Shown: positions 28,212 to 37,235 of the stretch, piece after piece
Position numbering within the stretch: the first letter of the stretch is position 1
Layout: each line of letters begins with the position of its first letter
NCBI RefSeq assembly: GCF_000332515.2
Contig: NZ_AOGZ02000014.1
Span: 310,001-374,000 of the forward strand
DNA length: 64,000 bases
Direction: 5' to 3'
From: Leptospira wolbachii serovar Codice str. CDC
Lineage (GTDB): Bacteria > Spirochaetota > Leptospiria > Leptospirales > Leptospiraceae
Made by a program: the position numbers and the translations under genes
The notes under the pieces: generated by a model
What the model saw: the letters and a program-made list of their open reading frames with translations, nothing else
What the model was told of the DNA's origin: nothing
The model's database searches: none

Positions 28212-28955
28212 TTAAGAAGCCGGTTTTCCGAGAACCTGCTCTTCAGTCACCACTTTGTATTTTCCTTCTTCCAAAACAAAGTCTCTCAAATCCAACTTTC
28301 CAATCCGAATCCGATAAAGATCAAGCACTACCATTTCCTTTGCCTTACACATTCTGCGGATTTGGCGTTTTTTCCCTTCTTTTAAAATAATACTGAGATA
28401 ACTTGTAAAACCTGGAGGAGTTTTTTCTGGAACTACACCTGCTGGTTTTACGGCAAGAGCACGGAGAGTTTCTCCCCCCTCCCGTACACCTAACATAAAT
28501 TCATCGGCAATGGGTTTCCATGCAACAGGTTGTTTTAAACTGATGATATACTCTTTATCAATTTTGTTTCGCGGGTGTGTGACCTTTTGGATAAAGTCCC
28601 CATCTATAGACAAAAGCAAAAGTCCCCGGGAATCTAAGTCCAAGCGCCCAGCATAATTGTATTTTTGAAAGGCTTCCGGTAGAAGTGAGAAGATGGTATT
28701 CTCATGGAACTTGTCTTCGTGCGAAGTTAAATAACCGGGAGGTTTGTTGAAGGCGATAATTTTCGGCCGTTTCAAAGACTCCTCTTCCATTTGTACCGAT
28801 TTTCCATCAAAACTGATGGAATCGGTATCTTCGACTTGAAAGGAAAGATCTGTTATGGTACTTCCGTTGACTTTGATTCGGCCTGCGAGGACCAATTCTT
28901 CAACTTTCCGACGGGAACCGAGACCTAATTTGGCTAGAAATGCGTTGATCCTCAT
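28212..28955 (-). CDS. RsuA/RluB-family RNA pseudouridine synthase
   Basis: This 247-residue protein has an N-terminal S4 RNA-binding domain (MRINAFLAKLGLGSRRKVEEL) and a catalytic domain with the nucleophilic Asp in GRLDLDSRGLLLL, plus FNKPPGYLTS and the closing KKRQIRRMC. The family modifies uridines in 16S or 23S rRNA; which site is not clear. It is divergent from lipA with a short gap. Confidence 0.88.
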   Translation of the reverse strand: MRINAFLAKLGLGSRRKVEELVLAGRIKVNGSTITDLSFQVEDTDSISFDGKSVQMEEESLKRPKIIAFNKPPGYLTSHEDKFHENTIFSLLPEAFQKYNYAGRLDLDSRGLLLLSIDGDFIQKVTHPRNKIDKEYIISLKQPVAWKPIADEFMLGVREGGETLRALAVKPAGVVPEKTPPGFTSYLSIILKEGKKRQIRRMCKAKEMVVLDLYRIRIGKLDLRDFVLEEGKYKVVTEEQVLGKPAS

Positions 28956-29004
28956 GATTTTCCATTTTACAAAGTGGCCTCATTTCAAAAAGTCTAAAGA
29001 AGGT

Positions 29005-29913
29005 ATGAATCCGTTAAAAAAGAAACCTCGCTCTAAAAATATCAGCCCCAGGATCCACCTTCCCGAGTGGATGAAAGTGCGAGTGAGTTTTCCGACAGAG
29101 GGGGATGCCCTAAGTCTGGTTCGGGAAGAGGTGGAATCGAAAAAACTTCATACTGTTTGTGAGTCTGCTAGCTGCCCTAACCTCAACCATTGTTGGAATC
29201 GGCGCACAGCAACCTATATGCTTTCTGGAGACATTTGTACAAGACGATGCCAGTACTGTGACGTGGCTTTCGGAAAACCGAACGCTTTGGATTTAGATGA
29301 ACCAGAACGAGTGGCAAGGTCTGTGGCGGAACTTGAACTTCGGCATGTGGTTCTTACCGCTGTCAATCGGGATGATTTAAAAGATGGGGGAGCTGCCCAC
29401 TTTGCTGAAACCATTACTAAAATCAAATCTTACCGTCCAGAATGTTCGATAGAAGTGCTCATCCCAGATTTTAAAGCCAAAGAAGATTCTTTACAGATCC
29501 TCTACGCCTCAAAACCCAATATCATCAACCATAACATTGAAACCGTGGAACGATTGTTTCCCACAATCACTCCTCAGAAGAACTACAAACGTTCGCTTAC
29601 AGTTCTTTCGCATATTGCAAAACATGGTTTCCTAACGAAAAGTGGGCTTATCCTCGGACTTGGAGAGAAGGAAGAGGATGTAAAACAATGTTTAGAGGAC
29701 CTGTTCGCAAACGGAGTTCGGATGCTGACCATTGGCCAATACTTACAGCCTGGACCCACCCATTATCCGGTTCAGGAATTTATCAAACCAGAAACTTTCC
29801 AATATTGGAAAGAGTATGCTTACAAAACGGGATTCAAAACCGTAGCCTCGGGACCCTTGGTTCGCTCCTCTTACCATGCTGATGAATATTTTTCAGACGA
29901 AGCAACCGATTAG
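29005..29913 (+). CDS. lipA: Lipoyl synthase
   Basis: LipA inserts two sulfurs into octanoyl groups on lipoyl domains. The 302-residue protein has both iron-sulfur motifs: the auxiliary-cluster CESASCPNLNHC and the radical SAM CTRRCQYCD (CX3CX2C), and a conserved RSSYHADE near the end that carries the third-cluster Ser ligand. ATG 29005 has a purine-rich site in front; a longer in-frame start overlaps the opposite-strand gene and is rejected. Confidence 0.95.
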   Translation: MNPLKKKPRSKNISPRIHLPEWMKVRVSFPTEGDALSLVREEVESKKLHTVCESASCPNLNHCWNRRTATYMLSGDICTRRCQYCDVAFGKPNALDLDEPERVARSVAELELRHVVLTAVNRDDLKDGGAAHFAETITKIKSYRPECSIEVLIPDFKAKEDSLQILYASKPNIINHNIETVERLFPTITPQKNYKRSLTVLSHIAKHGFLTKSGLILGLGEKEEDVKQCLEDLFANGVRMLTIGQYLQPGPTHYPVQEFIKPETFQYWKEYAYKTGFKTVASGPLVRSSYHADEYFSDEATD

Positions 29914-29928
29914 TCCGAAAGATAAAGT

Positions 29929-30225
29929 ATGGACCAAGAACAATTGGAGGCATTCCAAGAGGAACTTGCCAAAACATTCTTTTTCTCAATTCTGAAGGAT
30001 TTGAGTGAAATTGGAGAAACCCTCTCTGATTTCGAAGTTAAAGTCCTCATCCAAAAGGCTTTGTCTCATTCTCCAAACCTGCAGGTGGAATGGGGAGATA
30101 TGGATCGATTTGGAAATAGCACCTTACTCGTGAAATATGAATCTAATTTACTTCTCATCGAAGCAAGTCCACTTATTAGTGCCATACGAATTCTCTGGAA
30201 TGAATACAAATCCAAAGAAAATTAA
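29929..30225 (+). CDS. Small hypothetical protein
   Basis: This 98-residue acidic protein lies 15 bases after lipA and is probably co-transcribed. It has a helical start (QEQLEAFQEELAKTFFF) and a beta-rich end (STLLVKYESNLLLIEASPLI). No signal peptide or family recognised. Confidence 0.55.
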   Translation: MDQEQLEAFQEELAKTFFFSILKDLSEIGETLSDFEVKVLIQKALSHSPNLQVEWGDMDRFGNSTLLVKYESNLLLIEASPLISAIRILWNEYKSKEN

Positions 30226-30332
30226 GCACACTTTCTACTTATAAAATCACTTACTAGCAATCTGAAATTTGCTCATTGTATTTGGTTGATTTCCTCTGAA
30301 TCTTTCTTTAAAAAAACAAATGTACATAAAAA

Positions 30333-30364
30333 AAGCCCGAAAGATTTCTCTTCCAGGCTTCTTT
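30333..30364. terminator. Probable terminator between lipA operon and FecR gene
   Basis: AAGCC (30333-30337) and GGCTT (30356-30360) form the outer stem of a hairpin, with an A-run on the left and CTTTT on the right. The inner part pairs only in part. The two operons converge here, so a shared terminator is expected. Confidence 0.5.
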
Positions 30365-30385
30365 TCTACTTAAGGGTTGGTTTAT

Positions 30386-31570
30386 TTAGAATTTAGATTT
30401 CTGTTGAAGGTCGTAAATGACTTCTTCTACATTGTCCATATCAATTCTCTTAACACCATTTTCAGTGTGAACAATCAACTGTCCGTTTTCTTGGTTGATG
30501 ATCGCTCCAATTACTGTTTTACCATCGACTAATACGATTTTTTCAATTCTTTCGTAGTAGTTTACGATGTCTTTTTTAGATTTGAATTCTTTTGGTTGGT
30601 TAGCCAAAGAGTCTTCGAATTTTTTCTTCTCTTCTTCTTGGCGTTTCGCAACGTCTTGTTCAATCACTTGTCTCTTAGCATCAATTTCTTGTTTTTTCAA
30701 CTCATCTAACTTTTCAGTTTGAGCTGATTCGCTAAGTTTTACAATTTCTTGTGCAGTTTGTTTGTCCACTGTCACGATAGTTTTGATTTCTTGCTCTTCG
30801 TTTTTAGTAAGTTTAGCACTTTCAACAACGAGTTTTTCTTTCTCAGAAGTTTTGAAGGCTTTTGTCAAATCCAAAGATTTGATGTCAGAAGAAGACTTCG
30901 CAAGGTCAGCAGATTTTGCTGATTGAGTGGATGCTTGGTCTTTCTCTAAGATAACTTCTGCTTTTGCAAGAGACTCTTGGAGTTTTTTCAAGTCAGCATT
31001 TCCAGAAATTTCTTCTGAAGAAAGTTTTTCTAAAGCAGGAACGCGTGGAGCAAATGCAACCGCACCTTCAACTACTTTCACTTTCGCAGGTTTTCCTTCT
31101 GCAGCTTCTACGATAAAAGACGTTCCTCGCACACCCGCAATCGCAGTTGGTGTTACGACAGTAAAGTTGTCTTCTTTCTTAGCTTTGTTGACTTTCGCAA
31201 ATACTTTTCCTGAAACTAGAGCAATTTGAGTGTCTGTAGTTCCTGAATTGTCTTGAGAGAGTTTTGCAAAGTCAATAGCGGACTTAGGAGAGATACGAAT
31301 GCTCGATCCATCCGCAAATTGGATGTCTACTTTTCCATTGTCGCCTGTGACTACATTATCCCCGGATTTCAGAAGGGCACCAAGATGCGCTTTTTCTTCT
31401 GTTTGGTCTGCGTGTTGGATTTTTGAATCTCCTACCGCAAATACGACTACCGCAGATAAATCTGCTGCTTTTTTAGGTGCTTCGGACACTTCTGCGTCTG
31501 GTTTCTTACAAACTGTAAGACCAGTAAAAAGAAGCGCTAGGCCCATTATGGTTAGTTTCGATGCTTTCAT
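30386..31570 (-). CDS. FecR-domain lipoprotein, LipL45-like
   Basis: From ATG 31570, with AGGACG in front, this is a 394-residue lipoprotein (signal ending GLTVCKK). A FecR-type domain spans about residues 50-170: LKSGDNVVTGDNGKVDIQFADGSS and TPTAIAGVRGTSFIVEA. A long Lys/Glu-rich coiled region follows (about 190-340), then a small basic-acidic end domain. Leptospira LipL45 combines a FecR domain with lipidation, and this looks related, but orthology was not tested. Probably located in the outer or inner membrane facing the periplasm. Confidence 0.75.
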   Translation of the reverse strand: MKASKLTIMGLALLFTGLTVCKKPDAEVSEAPKKAADLSAVVVFAVGDSKIQHADQTEEKAHLGALLKSGDNVVTGDNGKVDIQFADGSSIRISPKSAIDFAKLSQDNSGTTDTQIALVSGKVFAKVNKAKKEDNFTVVTPTAIAGVRGTSFIVEAAEGKPAKVKVVEGAVAFAPRVPALEKLSSEEISGNADLKKLQESLAKAEVILEKDQASTQSAKSADLAKSSSDIKSLDLTKAFKTSEKEKLVVESAKLTKNEEQEIKTIVTVDKQTAQEIVKLSESAQTEKLDELKKQEIDAKRQVIEQDVAKRQEEEKKKFEDSLANQPKEFKSKKDIVNYYERIEKIVLVDGKTVIGAIINQENGQLIVHTENGVKRIDMDNVEEVIYDLQQKSKF

Positions 31571-31620
31571 ATCGTCCTGTCCCTTAGTGAAATTCAACTT
31601 TCGTTACTCTAATCAACAAA

Positions 31621-31649
31621 CTGGGTGATATAAAATTCCCAGCTTTTTT
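31621..31649. promoter_or_regulatory. Hairpin in the divergent promoter region
   Basis: CTGGG (31621-31625) and CCCAG (31638-31642) form a 5-bp stem followed by CTTTTTTG. It lies between the diverging FecR and radical SAM genes, so it could stop a short plus-strand transcript or be chance. The rest of 31571-31826 is AT-rich and carries no gene that I can support. Confidence 0.25.
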
Positions 31650-31826
31650 GTATTTTTTTCTAGAATGAAAAAAAATTCATTAGTTCGGAAAAAAAATAAT
31701 TTAGTGACTGGATTTGTAAACGAATATTCAGTATTTTTCCTCGAAACCATCGTTTTTCAAAGGAAAAGTAGGGTTTTTTCGGGAAAATCGCTTTGTCTAA
31801 GATGGAGGAAGAAAAAAACTCCCATT

Positions 31827-33149
31827 ATGGCTGAAACCTCTACACTGAACCAAAGACCTGCCTCCTCCATCCAACTTTTGGAAGAAATGGAGAGATTGTA
31901 TAAAGACCTACCCATGGAAGCCATCGTCAAACAAGACATTCTAAGGCAGGGCATTCATTTTTTACCTGAGTCCTTCTTAGTTAAAGATCCCTATAAATCC
32001 AAAGACTATTTTATCTTTTCCTTTGACCATATCCCTCTCGCTGATCTAAAAGACGGGGCAGATACCAAAGCTCCTGAGGAAATCAAAATCTCAGGGGGTC
32101 ACTTCGGCCTTTTGAAAACAGTGATCTCCACAAGAAACAACCCTAACTCTCCGTACAAAATGAAATCAAAGGAGGGGATCCCTACTTTGTTTTTAGAAGA
32201 AATTGAGATTGGTAGTGCCGAGTATCCACCCATTCCATCTTGGTACAGACACAAAACCAAGTCAGGAAAATTACCTGGAGAAGTCGCACCAGTCATCGAA
32301 TGGGGTTATCTTTTGTATCTCACTGTCTTTCGTAACTGCCAGTACTTTGGCAAAGACGAAGAATGTGCTTATTGCGATATCAATCATAATTACCGCCAAC
32401 AAAAAGGTGCCGGTAGACCTTATACGGGAGTGAAGGACGTGGAAGACATCCTGGAAGTTCTGTCTTGGGTGGATGCGGAAGACCAAATCGCAAAAGTATA
32501 CACCCTCACGGGCGGATCCGTTCTTACAAATTTAAAGAAAAAATCCGAAGTGGATTTTTACCTCCAATACCCAGAAGCCATTGAAGCTAAGTTTCCCAAA
32601 CGTTGGATGGGAAAACTAGTAGCCCAAGCCTTTGAAAAAGAAGACTGCCAAAAGTTCAAAGATGCGGGAATCCAAATCTACCATCCTAACTATGAAGTTT
32701 GGGATAAGGCTCTGTTTGAAAAAATTTGTCCTGGAAAATCCAGTTGGATTGGTTACGAAAATTGGATTCGCCGAGTCGTAGATTCTGCAGAAGTATTTGG
32801 TCCAGAAAATGTCATCCCGAACTTTGTGGGTGGAGTGGAATTATCTGAACCTTGGGGATTTAAAACCGTAGCAGAAGCCATAACTTCCACAAAACAAGGT
32901 TTAGATTTCTTTATGTCCAAAGGGATAGTTCCTAGGTTTACCGCTTGGTGCCCAGAACCTTATACCACCCTTGGCCAACAAGCAGGGCCCCCTCTTGTGT
33001 ATTTTTGTGAGCTTCTACGTGCTTGGAAAGAAACCTTTGAACAGTACAAGTTGCCCACTCCTCCAGGATATGGGGAACCAGGTCCAGGAAAGGCAGTATT
33101 TTCTGTTTCTGCTTTTATGGATGTGATAGGATATTCTGGACGAAATTAG
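31827..33149 (+). CDS. Radical SAM protein with expanded CX8CX2C motif
   Basis: From ATG 31827 the product is 440 residues. A TIM-barrel radical SAM core begins about residue 165 with the cluster ligands in NCQYFGKDEECAYCD, that is CX8CX2C instead of the usual CX3CX2C. A GG motif follows in TLTGGSVLTN. About 160 residues precede the core and contain no other Cys cluster. The C-terminus (FTAWCPEPYTT, PPGYGEPGPG) is conserved-looking. Substrate unknown. A longer in-frame upstream reading is rejected as AT-rich leader. Expression signals near the ATG are weak. Confidence 0.75.
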   Translation: MAETSTLNQRPASSIQLLEEMERLYKDLPMEAIVKQDILRQGIHFLPESFLVKDPYKSKDYFIFSFDHIPLADLKDGADTKAPEEIKISGGHFGLLKTVISTRNNPNSPYKMKSKEGIPTLFLEEIEIGSAEYPPIPSWYRHKTKSGKLPGEVAPVIEWGYLLYLTVFRNCQYFGKDEECAYCDINHNYRQQKGAGRPYTGVKDVEDILEVLSWVDAEDQIAKVYTLTGGSVLTNLKKKSEVDFYLQYPEAIEAKFPKRWMGKLVAQAFEKEDCQKFKDAGIQIYHPNYEVWDKALFEKICPGKSSWIGYENWIRRVVDSAEVFGPENVIPNFVGGVELSEPWGFKTVAEAITSTKQGLDFFMSKGIVPRFTAWCPEPYTTLGQQAGPPLVYFCELLRAWKETFEQYKLPTPPGYGEPGPGKAVFSVSAFMDVIGYSGRN

Positions 33150-33185
33150 TCCTTTCCTGTACAAAGAAAAAACTAAAATCCGTTT

Positions 33186-35261
33186 ATGCGAAAACAAATC
33201 CTACTAACGGGAGTTTTTTCTCTCCTGCTTTTCACGTTTACTTGTCTGAACCCTGAACAGGAAGAACCAAATCGGTTCCGCCAAGGGGTTTTGGACATCA
33301 GTGACCTTACGTTCAATGAGAACACCATAGTGGACTTACATGGGGAATGGGAATTGTACTTTGGGGATTTCCATTACCCACCCTTTCATGGGGAAAAAAG
33401 ACTCACGGGATATTTAGCCATCCCCAATTCTTGGCAAGATGAAGAATTTGGTGGGGAAGAACTGCCAAGGACAGGACATGTCACCTTACGAGCGTTCATT
33501 CATATCAGCAAACAAACCATAGGTCAAGAATTAAGAGTTTATATTCCGGATATTGCTTCTTCTTATCGATTTTTTGCTAATGGAGTTCTCATTGGTGGGC
33601 AGGGAAAACCGGGAATCAATCAATTTGATGATACACCCAGAATCAAATCCAAATACTATACTCTCATCCCTGATAAGGAAGTGATAGAACTTGTATTTCA
33701 TATCGCAAACTATGATAATAACTTTGGTGGATTTTGGGCCATTCCGAGTTTAGGAAATAAAAATGCTTTGGACAGAGAGAAGATGCTTTCCATTGCCCGA
33801 GAACTTTTTCTATTAGGAGCCCTTGTTCTTATTGGTTTGTATCATTGTGGATTGTATTTTTACAAACGAAAAGAATCGTCGATCTTCTACTTTGCCATCT
33901 TTTGTTTTTTGCTTGGGATTCGTTTGGCCTTTACAGGTGAAAGATACATCTTAGAACTATTTCCTAATTTTCATTGGCCGACTGCATTTCGCATTGAGTT
34001 TGCTTCCTATTATTTTGCTGTTCCCACATTTTTATTATTTATCTATTCTCTTTTTCCAGAAGAATCCAATCGCAAGTATGTTCGTTATGTACTGATTGCC
34101 AGTTCAGTCTTTGCATTTACACTTTTTTTACCAATTTCCGTCTTTACCATTTTGTTGTATGGGTTTCAAGCTTTATCCTTTTTTACAATTGGGTATGTCA
34201 TTCATATCAATCTAAAGGCAGTTTTCAACAAACGACCGAATTCCAAATTATTTTTTTTAGGTCTTTTGATTTTAGCATTTTCTGTTGCGTTTGATATTTT
34301 GCGACACAGCGTAAATAATAGAGGAATTGGTCTTACTCCTTATGCCCTACTCTGTTTTATTTTTATCCAGTCGCTTATCCTCTCCAGTCGGATTGCCAAT
34401 GCTTTTTTAAGAGCTGAAGAATTAGCGGAAAGTTTAAAGATTAGTAATGAATCTCTATTGGCAGTGACAGAAAATTTGGAACAAATTGTTTCAGAAAGAA
34501 CCTACCAATTGAATTCCTCTTTAAATCGAATCAAAAAGGACCTCCTCCTTGCCAAAAAAATCCAACAAAAGATCCTTCCAGAAGATGGAATCAAATTCGA
34601 ACATTTAAAAATCCATTTGTACTTCCAGCCGCAAGACGAAGTAGGCGGAGATTTTTATGATATCTTTGAATTGGATAATGGAACGGTTCGTTTTTTTGTC
34701 GCAGATGCCACAGGGCATGGAATCCAAGCGGCACTTTACACAATGGCAATCAAATCAGAATATGAAGCCATCAAACGTTTCATTACCAAAACGGATGATT
34801 TGATGAACCATCTCAACCAAAAGATTCAGAACAAATTCTCTGGATTAAAAATTGTTTTTTCTGGATTTTTATTAGATATAGATACCAAAACAAAAACTAT
34901 CTATTACTCGTCAGCGGGTCACCCAAACCAAATTTTCCAATCAGGTGACAAACAAACCGTTTTAGATCGTACGGGAAATATCATTGGACTAAAAAAGGAC
35001 CAACCCTATACACAAAAACAATTCCAAATGGCAATGGGAGATAGAATTCTTCTTTTTACCGACGGAATGTTGGAACAGAAAAATGAGGCAAGAGAAGAGT
35101 TTGGAATGGAAAGAATCCAAAAGATTCTCACTGATTACCAAGAAAAGGAATCGGAGAGAGTGCTTGCCGAGCTGGTCATCCAACTGTTTCTCTTTCAAAG
35201 GAAAGAAGAACAAGAGGATGACCAAACGATGGTTCTTATCGAATGGGAGAAAACTTCTTAA
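33186..35261 (+). CDS. 7TM-sensor PP2C-type (SpoIIE) phosphatase
   Basis: This 691-residue protein has a signal sequence with a possible lipobox (FTC), an extracellular beta-sandwich domain (about 30-190) of the 7TMR-DISM type, seven hydrophobic segments (about 205-400), a coiled linker, and a C-terminal SpoIIE/PP2C domain (about 475-690). The last has the metal-binding motifs VGGDFYDIF, ADATGHGIQAA, SSAGHPN, LLFTDGM and EDDQTM. Such proteins dephosphorylate anti-sigma-factor antagonists in partner-switching systems in response to an outside signal. No partner gene is adjacent. Confidence 0.88.
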   Translation: MRKQILLTGVFSLLLFTFTCLNPEQEEPNRFRQGVLDISDLTFNENTIVDLHGEWELYFGDFHYPPFHGEKRLTGYLAIPNSWQDEEFGGEELPRTGHVTLRAFIHISKQTIGQELRVYIPDIASSYRFFANGVLIGGQGKPGINQFDDTPRIKSKYYTLIPDKEVIELVFHIANYDNNFGGFWAIPSLGNKNALDREKMLSIARELFLLGALVLIGLYHCGLYFYKRKESSIFYFAIFCFLLGIRLAFTGERYILELFPNFHWPTAFRIEFASYYFAVPTFLLFIYSLFPEESNRKYVRYVLIASSVFAFTLFLPISVFTILLYGFQALSFFTIGYVIHINLKAVFNKRPNSKLFFLGLLILAFSVAFDILRHSVNNRGIGLTPYALLCFIFIQSLILSSRIANAFLRAEELAESLKISNESLLAVTENLEQIVSERTYQLNSSLNRIKKDLLLAKKIQQKILPEDGIKFEHLKIHLYFQPQDEVGGDFYDIFELDNGTVRFFVADATGHGIQAALYTMAIKSEYEAIKRFITKTDDLMNHLNQKIQNKFSGLKIVFSGFLLDIDTKTKTIYYSSAGHPNQIFQSGDKQTVLDRTGNIIGLKKDQPYTQKQFQMAMGDRILLFTDGMLEQKNEAREEFGMERIQKILTDYQEKESERVLAELVIQLFLFQRKEEQEDDQTMVLIEWEKTS

Positions 35262-35278
35262 AAGTTTCGAACCAATCT

Positions 35279-35707
35279 TTATTTTTTTAGAAAAAGATTA
35301 TCCACACCATTCTTTTCAAATTCGGCATCATACTTTTCTGCTTCCTTGGCGACTTTGTTTTCATAATCTTCAGGAGCCAGTGCTTCTAAATCTTTCGCAG
35401 ACATTTTTTGTTCTAAATCTCTTTGAGCCAGTTCTGTAGAAAGATCTGTCCAGAAGATATCATCGTTGTAAGGTTCGATATAGGATTCGAATACTTCTTG
35501 GAAGTATTCTTCCGAAATGGTAAAAAGTCCATTTTCAGAAGTGATCGGTCCTTTTTCAGCGCCGGCAGAAAGTTTTTTAAGAAGAGATTGGATGAATTCG
35601 TCCACAGAAGGATCTGTTTCTTCGTGTGGAGAATTACTCACCCATTCGAACACGGCAAGTGCGTTCAAAAGGTGTTTTGTTTCTTGGGGATTAAGATCTA
35701 AATTCAT
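35279..35707 (-). CDS. Acidic hypothetical protein
   Basis: This 142-residue, strongly acidic, helix-rich cytoplasmic protein (MNLDLNPQETKHLLNALAVFEW) has no signal peptide or known motif. It converges with the SpoIIE gene, 17 bases apart. It may share an operon with the small frame upstream at 35757-35912. Confidence 0.55.
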   Translation of the reverse strand: MNLDLNPQETKHLLNALAVFEWVSNSPHEETDPSVDEFIQSLLKKLSAGAEKGPITSENGLFTISEEYFQEVFESYIEPYNDDIFWTDLSTELAQRDLEQKMSAKDLEALAPEDYENKVAKEAEKYDAEFEKNGVDNLFLKK

Positions 35708-35756
35708 GATTACCTACTTTGTTTCCATGGAAGCAAGAATCCTTCGCATAGGCAAA

Positions 35757-35912
35757 TCAAAGAATGACGGTGGACCGGTTTTCCTTATAGTTTTGGTACA
35801 TCTGATCGACGAGAAGGCGAAAGCCCGGATCTTCTTTCAGAATTTCTAATTTTTCTTCCAGACTCACAATAGAAAACTTAACGCACAAAGCTTTGGTGAC
35901 TGTAGGCTTCAT
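35757..35912 (-). CDS. Possible small protein (51 residues)
   Basis: An open frame from ATG 35912 to TGA 35757 encodes 51 residues, starting MKPTVTKALCVKF and ending QNYKENRSTVIL, with a balanced, protein-like composition and an amphipathic middle (SLEEKLEILKEDPGF). A TTAGG lies just before the ATG. It is 49 bases upstream of the acidic protein gene on the same strand. I know no homologue, and small size limits certainty. Confidence 0.45.
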   Translation of the reverse strand: MKPTVTKALCVKFSIVSLEEKLEILKEDPGFRLLVDQMYQNYKENRSTVIL

Positions 35913-35968
35913 ACCTAATAAGTAAACAAACAAGTAGTATTGTCAAACAAAAAAATACTAAACGTATG

Positions 35969-37168
35969 TCACGTATTTATGTCTCGATAGACTTTTGCGA
36001 TTCGTCTCACTCCCTCTTCCATTTCTTCTTTTCCAAGAAAACTAAAGTTCATCCGAAAGTTTGCGGAGAACTTGCTCTCAGGAGAAAATTCACTACCCGG
36101 AACCATGGCAACACCATTGGTTAGACAACCCGCCATCAATTCTTTTTGTGAAACTTTGGGATATTCCACCCAGAGAAACATCCCACCTTCTGGAAGAGAA
36201 AACTTTGCTTCAGGAATATATTCCTTCAGTAAAGAAACCAAGATTTTTTGTTTCTCTGAATAGAAGGTTTGGATGGAACGAAGGTGTTCCTTCCAGTCGA
36301 TTCTTTCCAAAAGTTTCGAGACAACCACTTGAGAGAATTGATTGGAATTCAAATCATTTCCTTGTTTGATGGCAGTGAACAAAGAGCGATAAACTTCTGG
36401 AACTACGACCCAACCCAATCTAAATCCAGGAGATAGAATTTTCGAAAAACTTCCCAAAACAAACGTTAGATCAATCCTCTTACGAAATGAACTGACTGAT
36501 GGATATACTTTTCCATCAAAGTCCAAATATCGATAGGCCTCATCTTCAATGAGAATCACTTCTTTTTCATCCAAAATTGAGGCGATCCGTTTTCTCTTTT
36601 CCAAAGACCAAGTATAAGTTGATGGATTTTGGTAAGAAGGGTTTGCATAAAAAATATGGATTTTGTTTTGTGATAAGATTTCTTCCAGCAAGTAAAAATT
36701 GGGACCGTCTGGTTCCATTGGTACACTAAAAAAATTGGGTTGGTAGGGAGAAAATGCCTGTAATGCGCCGAGATATACTGGGTCTTCCAATAAAACATTA
36801 GTATCCGAATCCATAAACATCTTTCCTAAAATGTCCAAGCCTTGTTGGGATCCATGGGTAACTGAAATAGAATCAGGAGATATCCAATAAACATCAGTTA
36901 GTTTTTCTGCAATTTGAGTTCGGAGTGCCTGGTATCCGGAAGAATCCCCATACTGGAGGGCAGTAGCAGAATGGTCTTTTACCACAGACTCCATAACGGA
37001 ACTTAAAATATCTTTCGGAAGTAGATGCGGATTTGGAAGACCTCCTGCAAAGGAAAGCATATCCGAATTTTCTACCGTTAACTTCAAAATTTCACGAATA
37101 ACAGAAGTCCGAACAAAAGAAGTTCGTTTAGCTGAAAAAATAGTTGGCATTTCCGTTTTCATTATCAT
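35969..37168 (-). CDS. PLP-dependent class I/II aminotransferase
   Basis: This 399-residue enzyme has the fold-type I landmarks: FAGGLPNPHLLP at the start, LQYGDSSGYQALR, THGSQQGLDILGK, the PLP-contacting IEDEAYRYLDFDG, the Schiff-base Lys in GSFSKILSPGFRLGW, and a late Arg in NFRMNFSF. It resembles the 2-aminoadipate/kynurenine aminotransferase group; the substrate is not clear. It is divergent from a MocR regulator across a 67-base gap containing an operator. Several nearby ATG codons (37168, 37162, 37150) are possible starts. Confidence 0.85.
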   Translation of the reverse strand: MIMKTEMPTIFSAKRTSFVRTSVIREILKLTVENSDMLSFAGGLPNPHLLPKDILSSVMESVVKDHSATALQYGDSSGYQALRTQIAEKLTDVYWISPDSISVTHGSQQGLDILGKMFMDSDTNVLLEDPVYLGALQAFSPYQPNFFSVPMEPDGPNFYLLEEILSQNKIHIFYANPSYQNPSTYTWSLEKRKRIASILDEKEVILIEDEAYRYLDFDGKVYPSVSSFRKRIDLTFVLGSFSKILSPGFRLGWVVVPEVYRSLFTAIKQGNDLNSNQFSQVVVSKLLERIDWKEHLRSIQTFYSEKQKILVSLLKEYIPEAKFSLPEGGMFLWVEYPKVSQKELMAGCLTNGVAMVPGSEFSPESKFSANFRMNFSFLGKEEMEEGVRRIAKVYRDINT

Positions 37169-37184
37169 AGAATATCAGAAAAAC

Positions 37185-37235
37185 AATCAACTGTCCATAT
37201 ACAGTTGATTCAGTCTATTCATATACAGTTATACT
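37185..37235. promoter_or_regulatory. Operator-promoter region between the aminotransferase and MocR genes
   Basis: AATCAACTG (37185-37193) and CAGTTGATT (37202-37210) form a perfect 9-bp inverted repeat with an 8-base centre. CATATACAGTT occurs twice in direct orientation, at 37196-37206 and 37220-37230, 24 bases apart. MocR/PdxR regulators are known to bind direct repeats next to an inverted site. The TTGATT ends of the palindrome could be -35 boxes on both strands, with TATACT (37230-37235) and TATGAT on the other side as -10 boxes touching the start codons. Confidence 0.65.

Noticed and set aside
31665..31826. Longer start of the radical SAM protein
   Set aside because: The extra 54 codons are Lys/Asn/Phe-rich AT-biased leader without conserved features.
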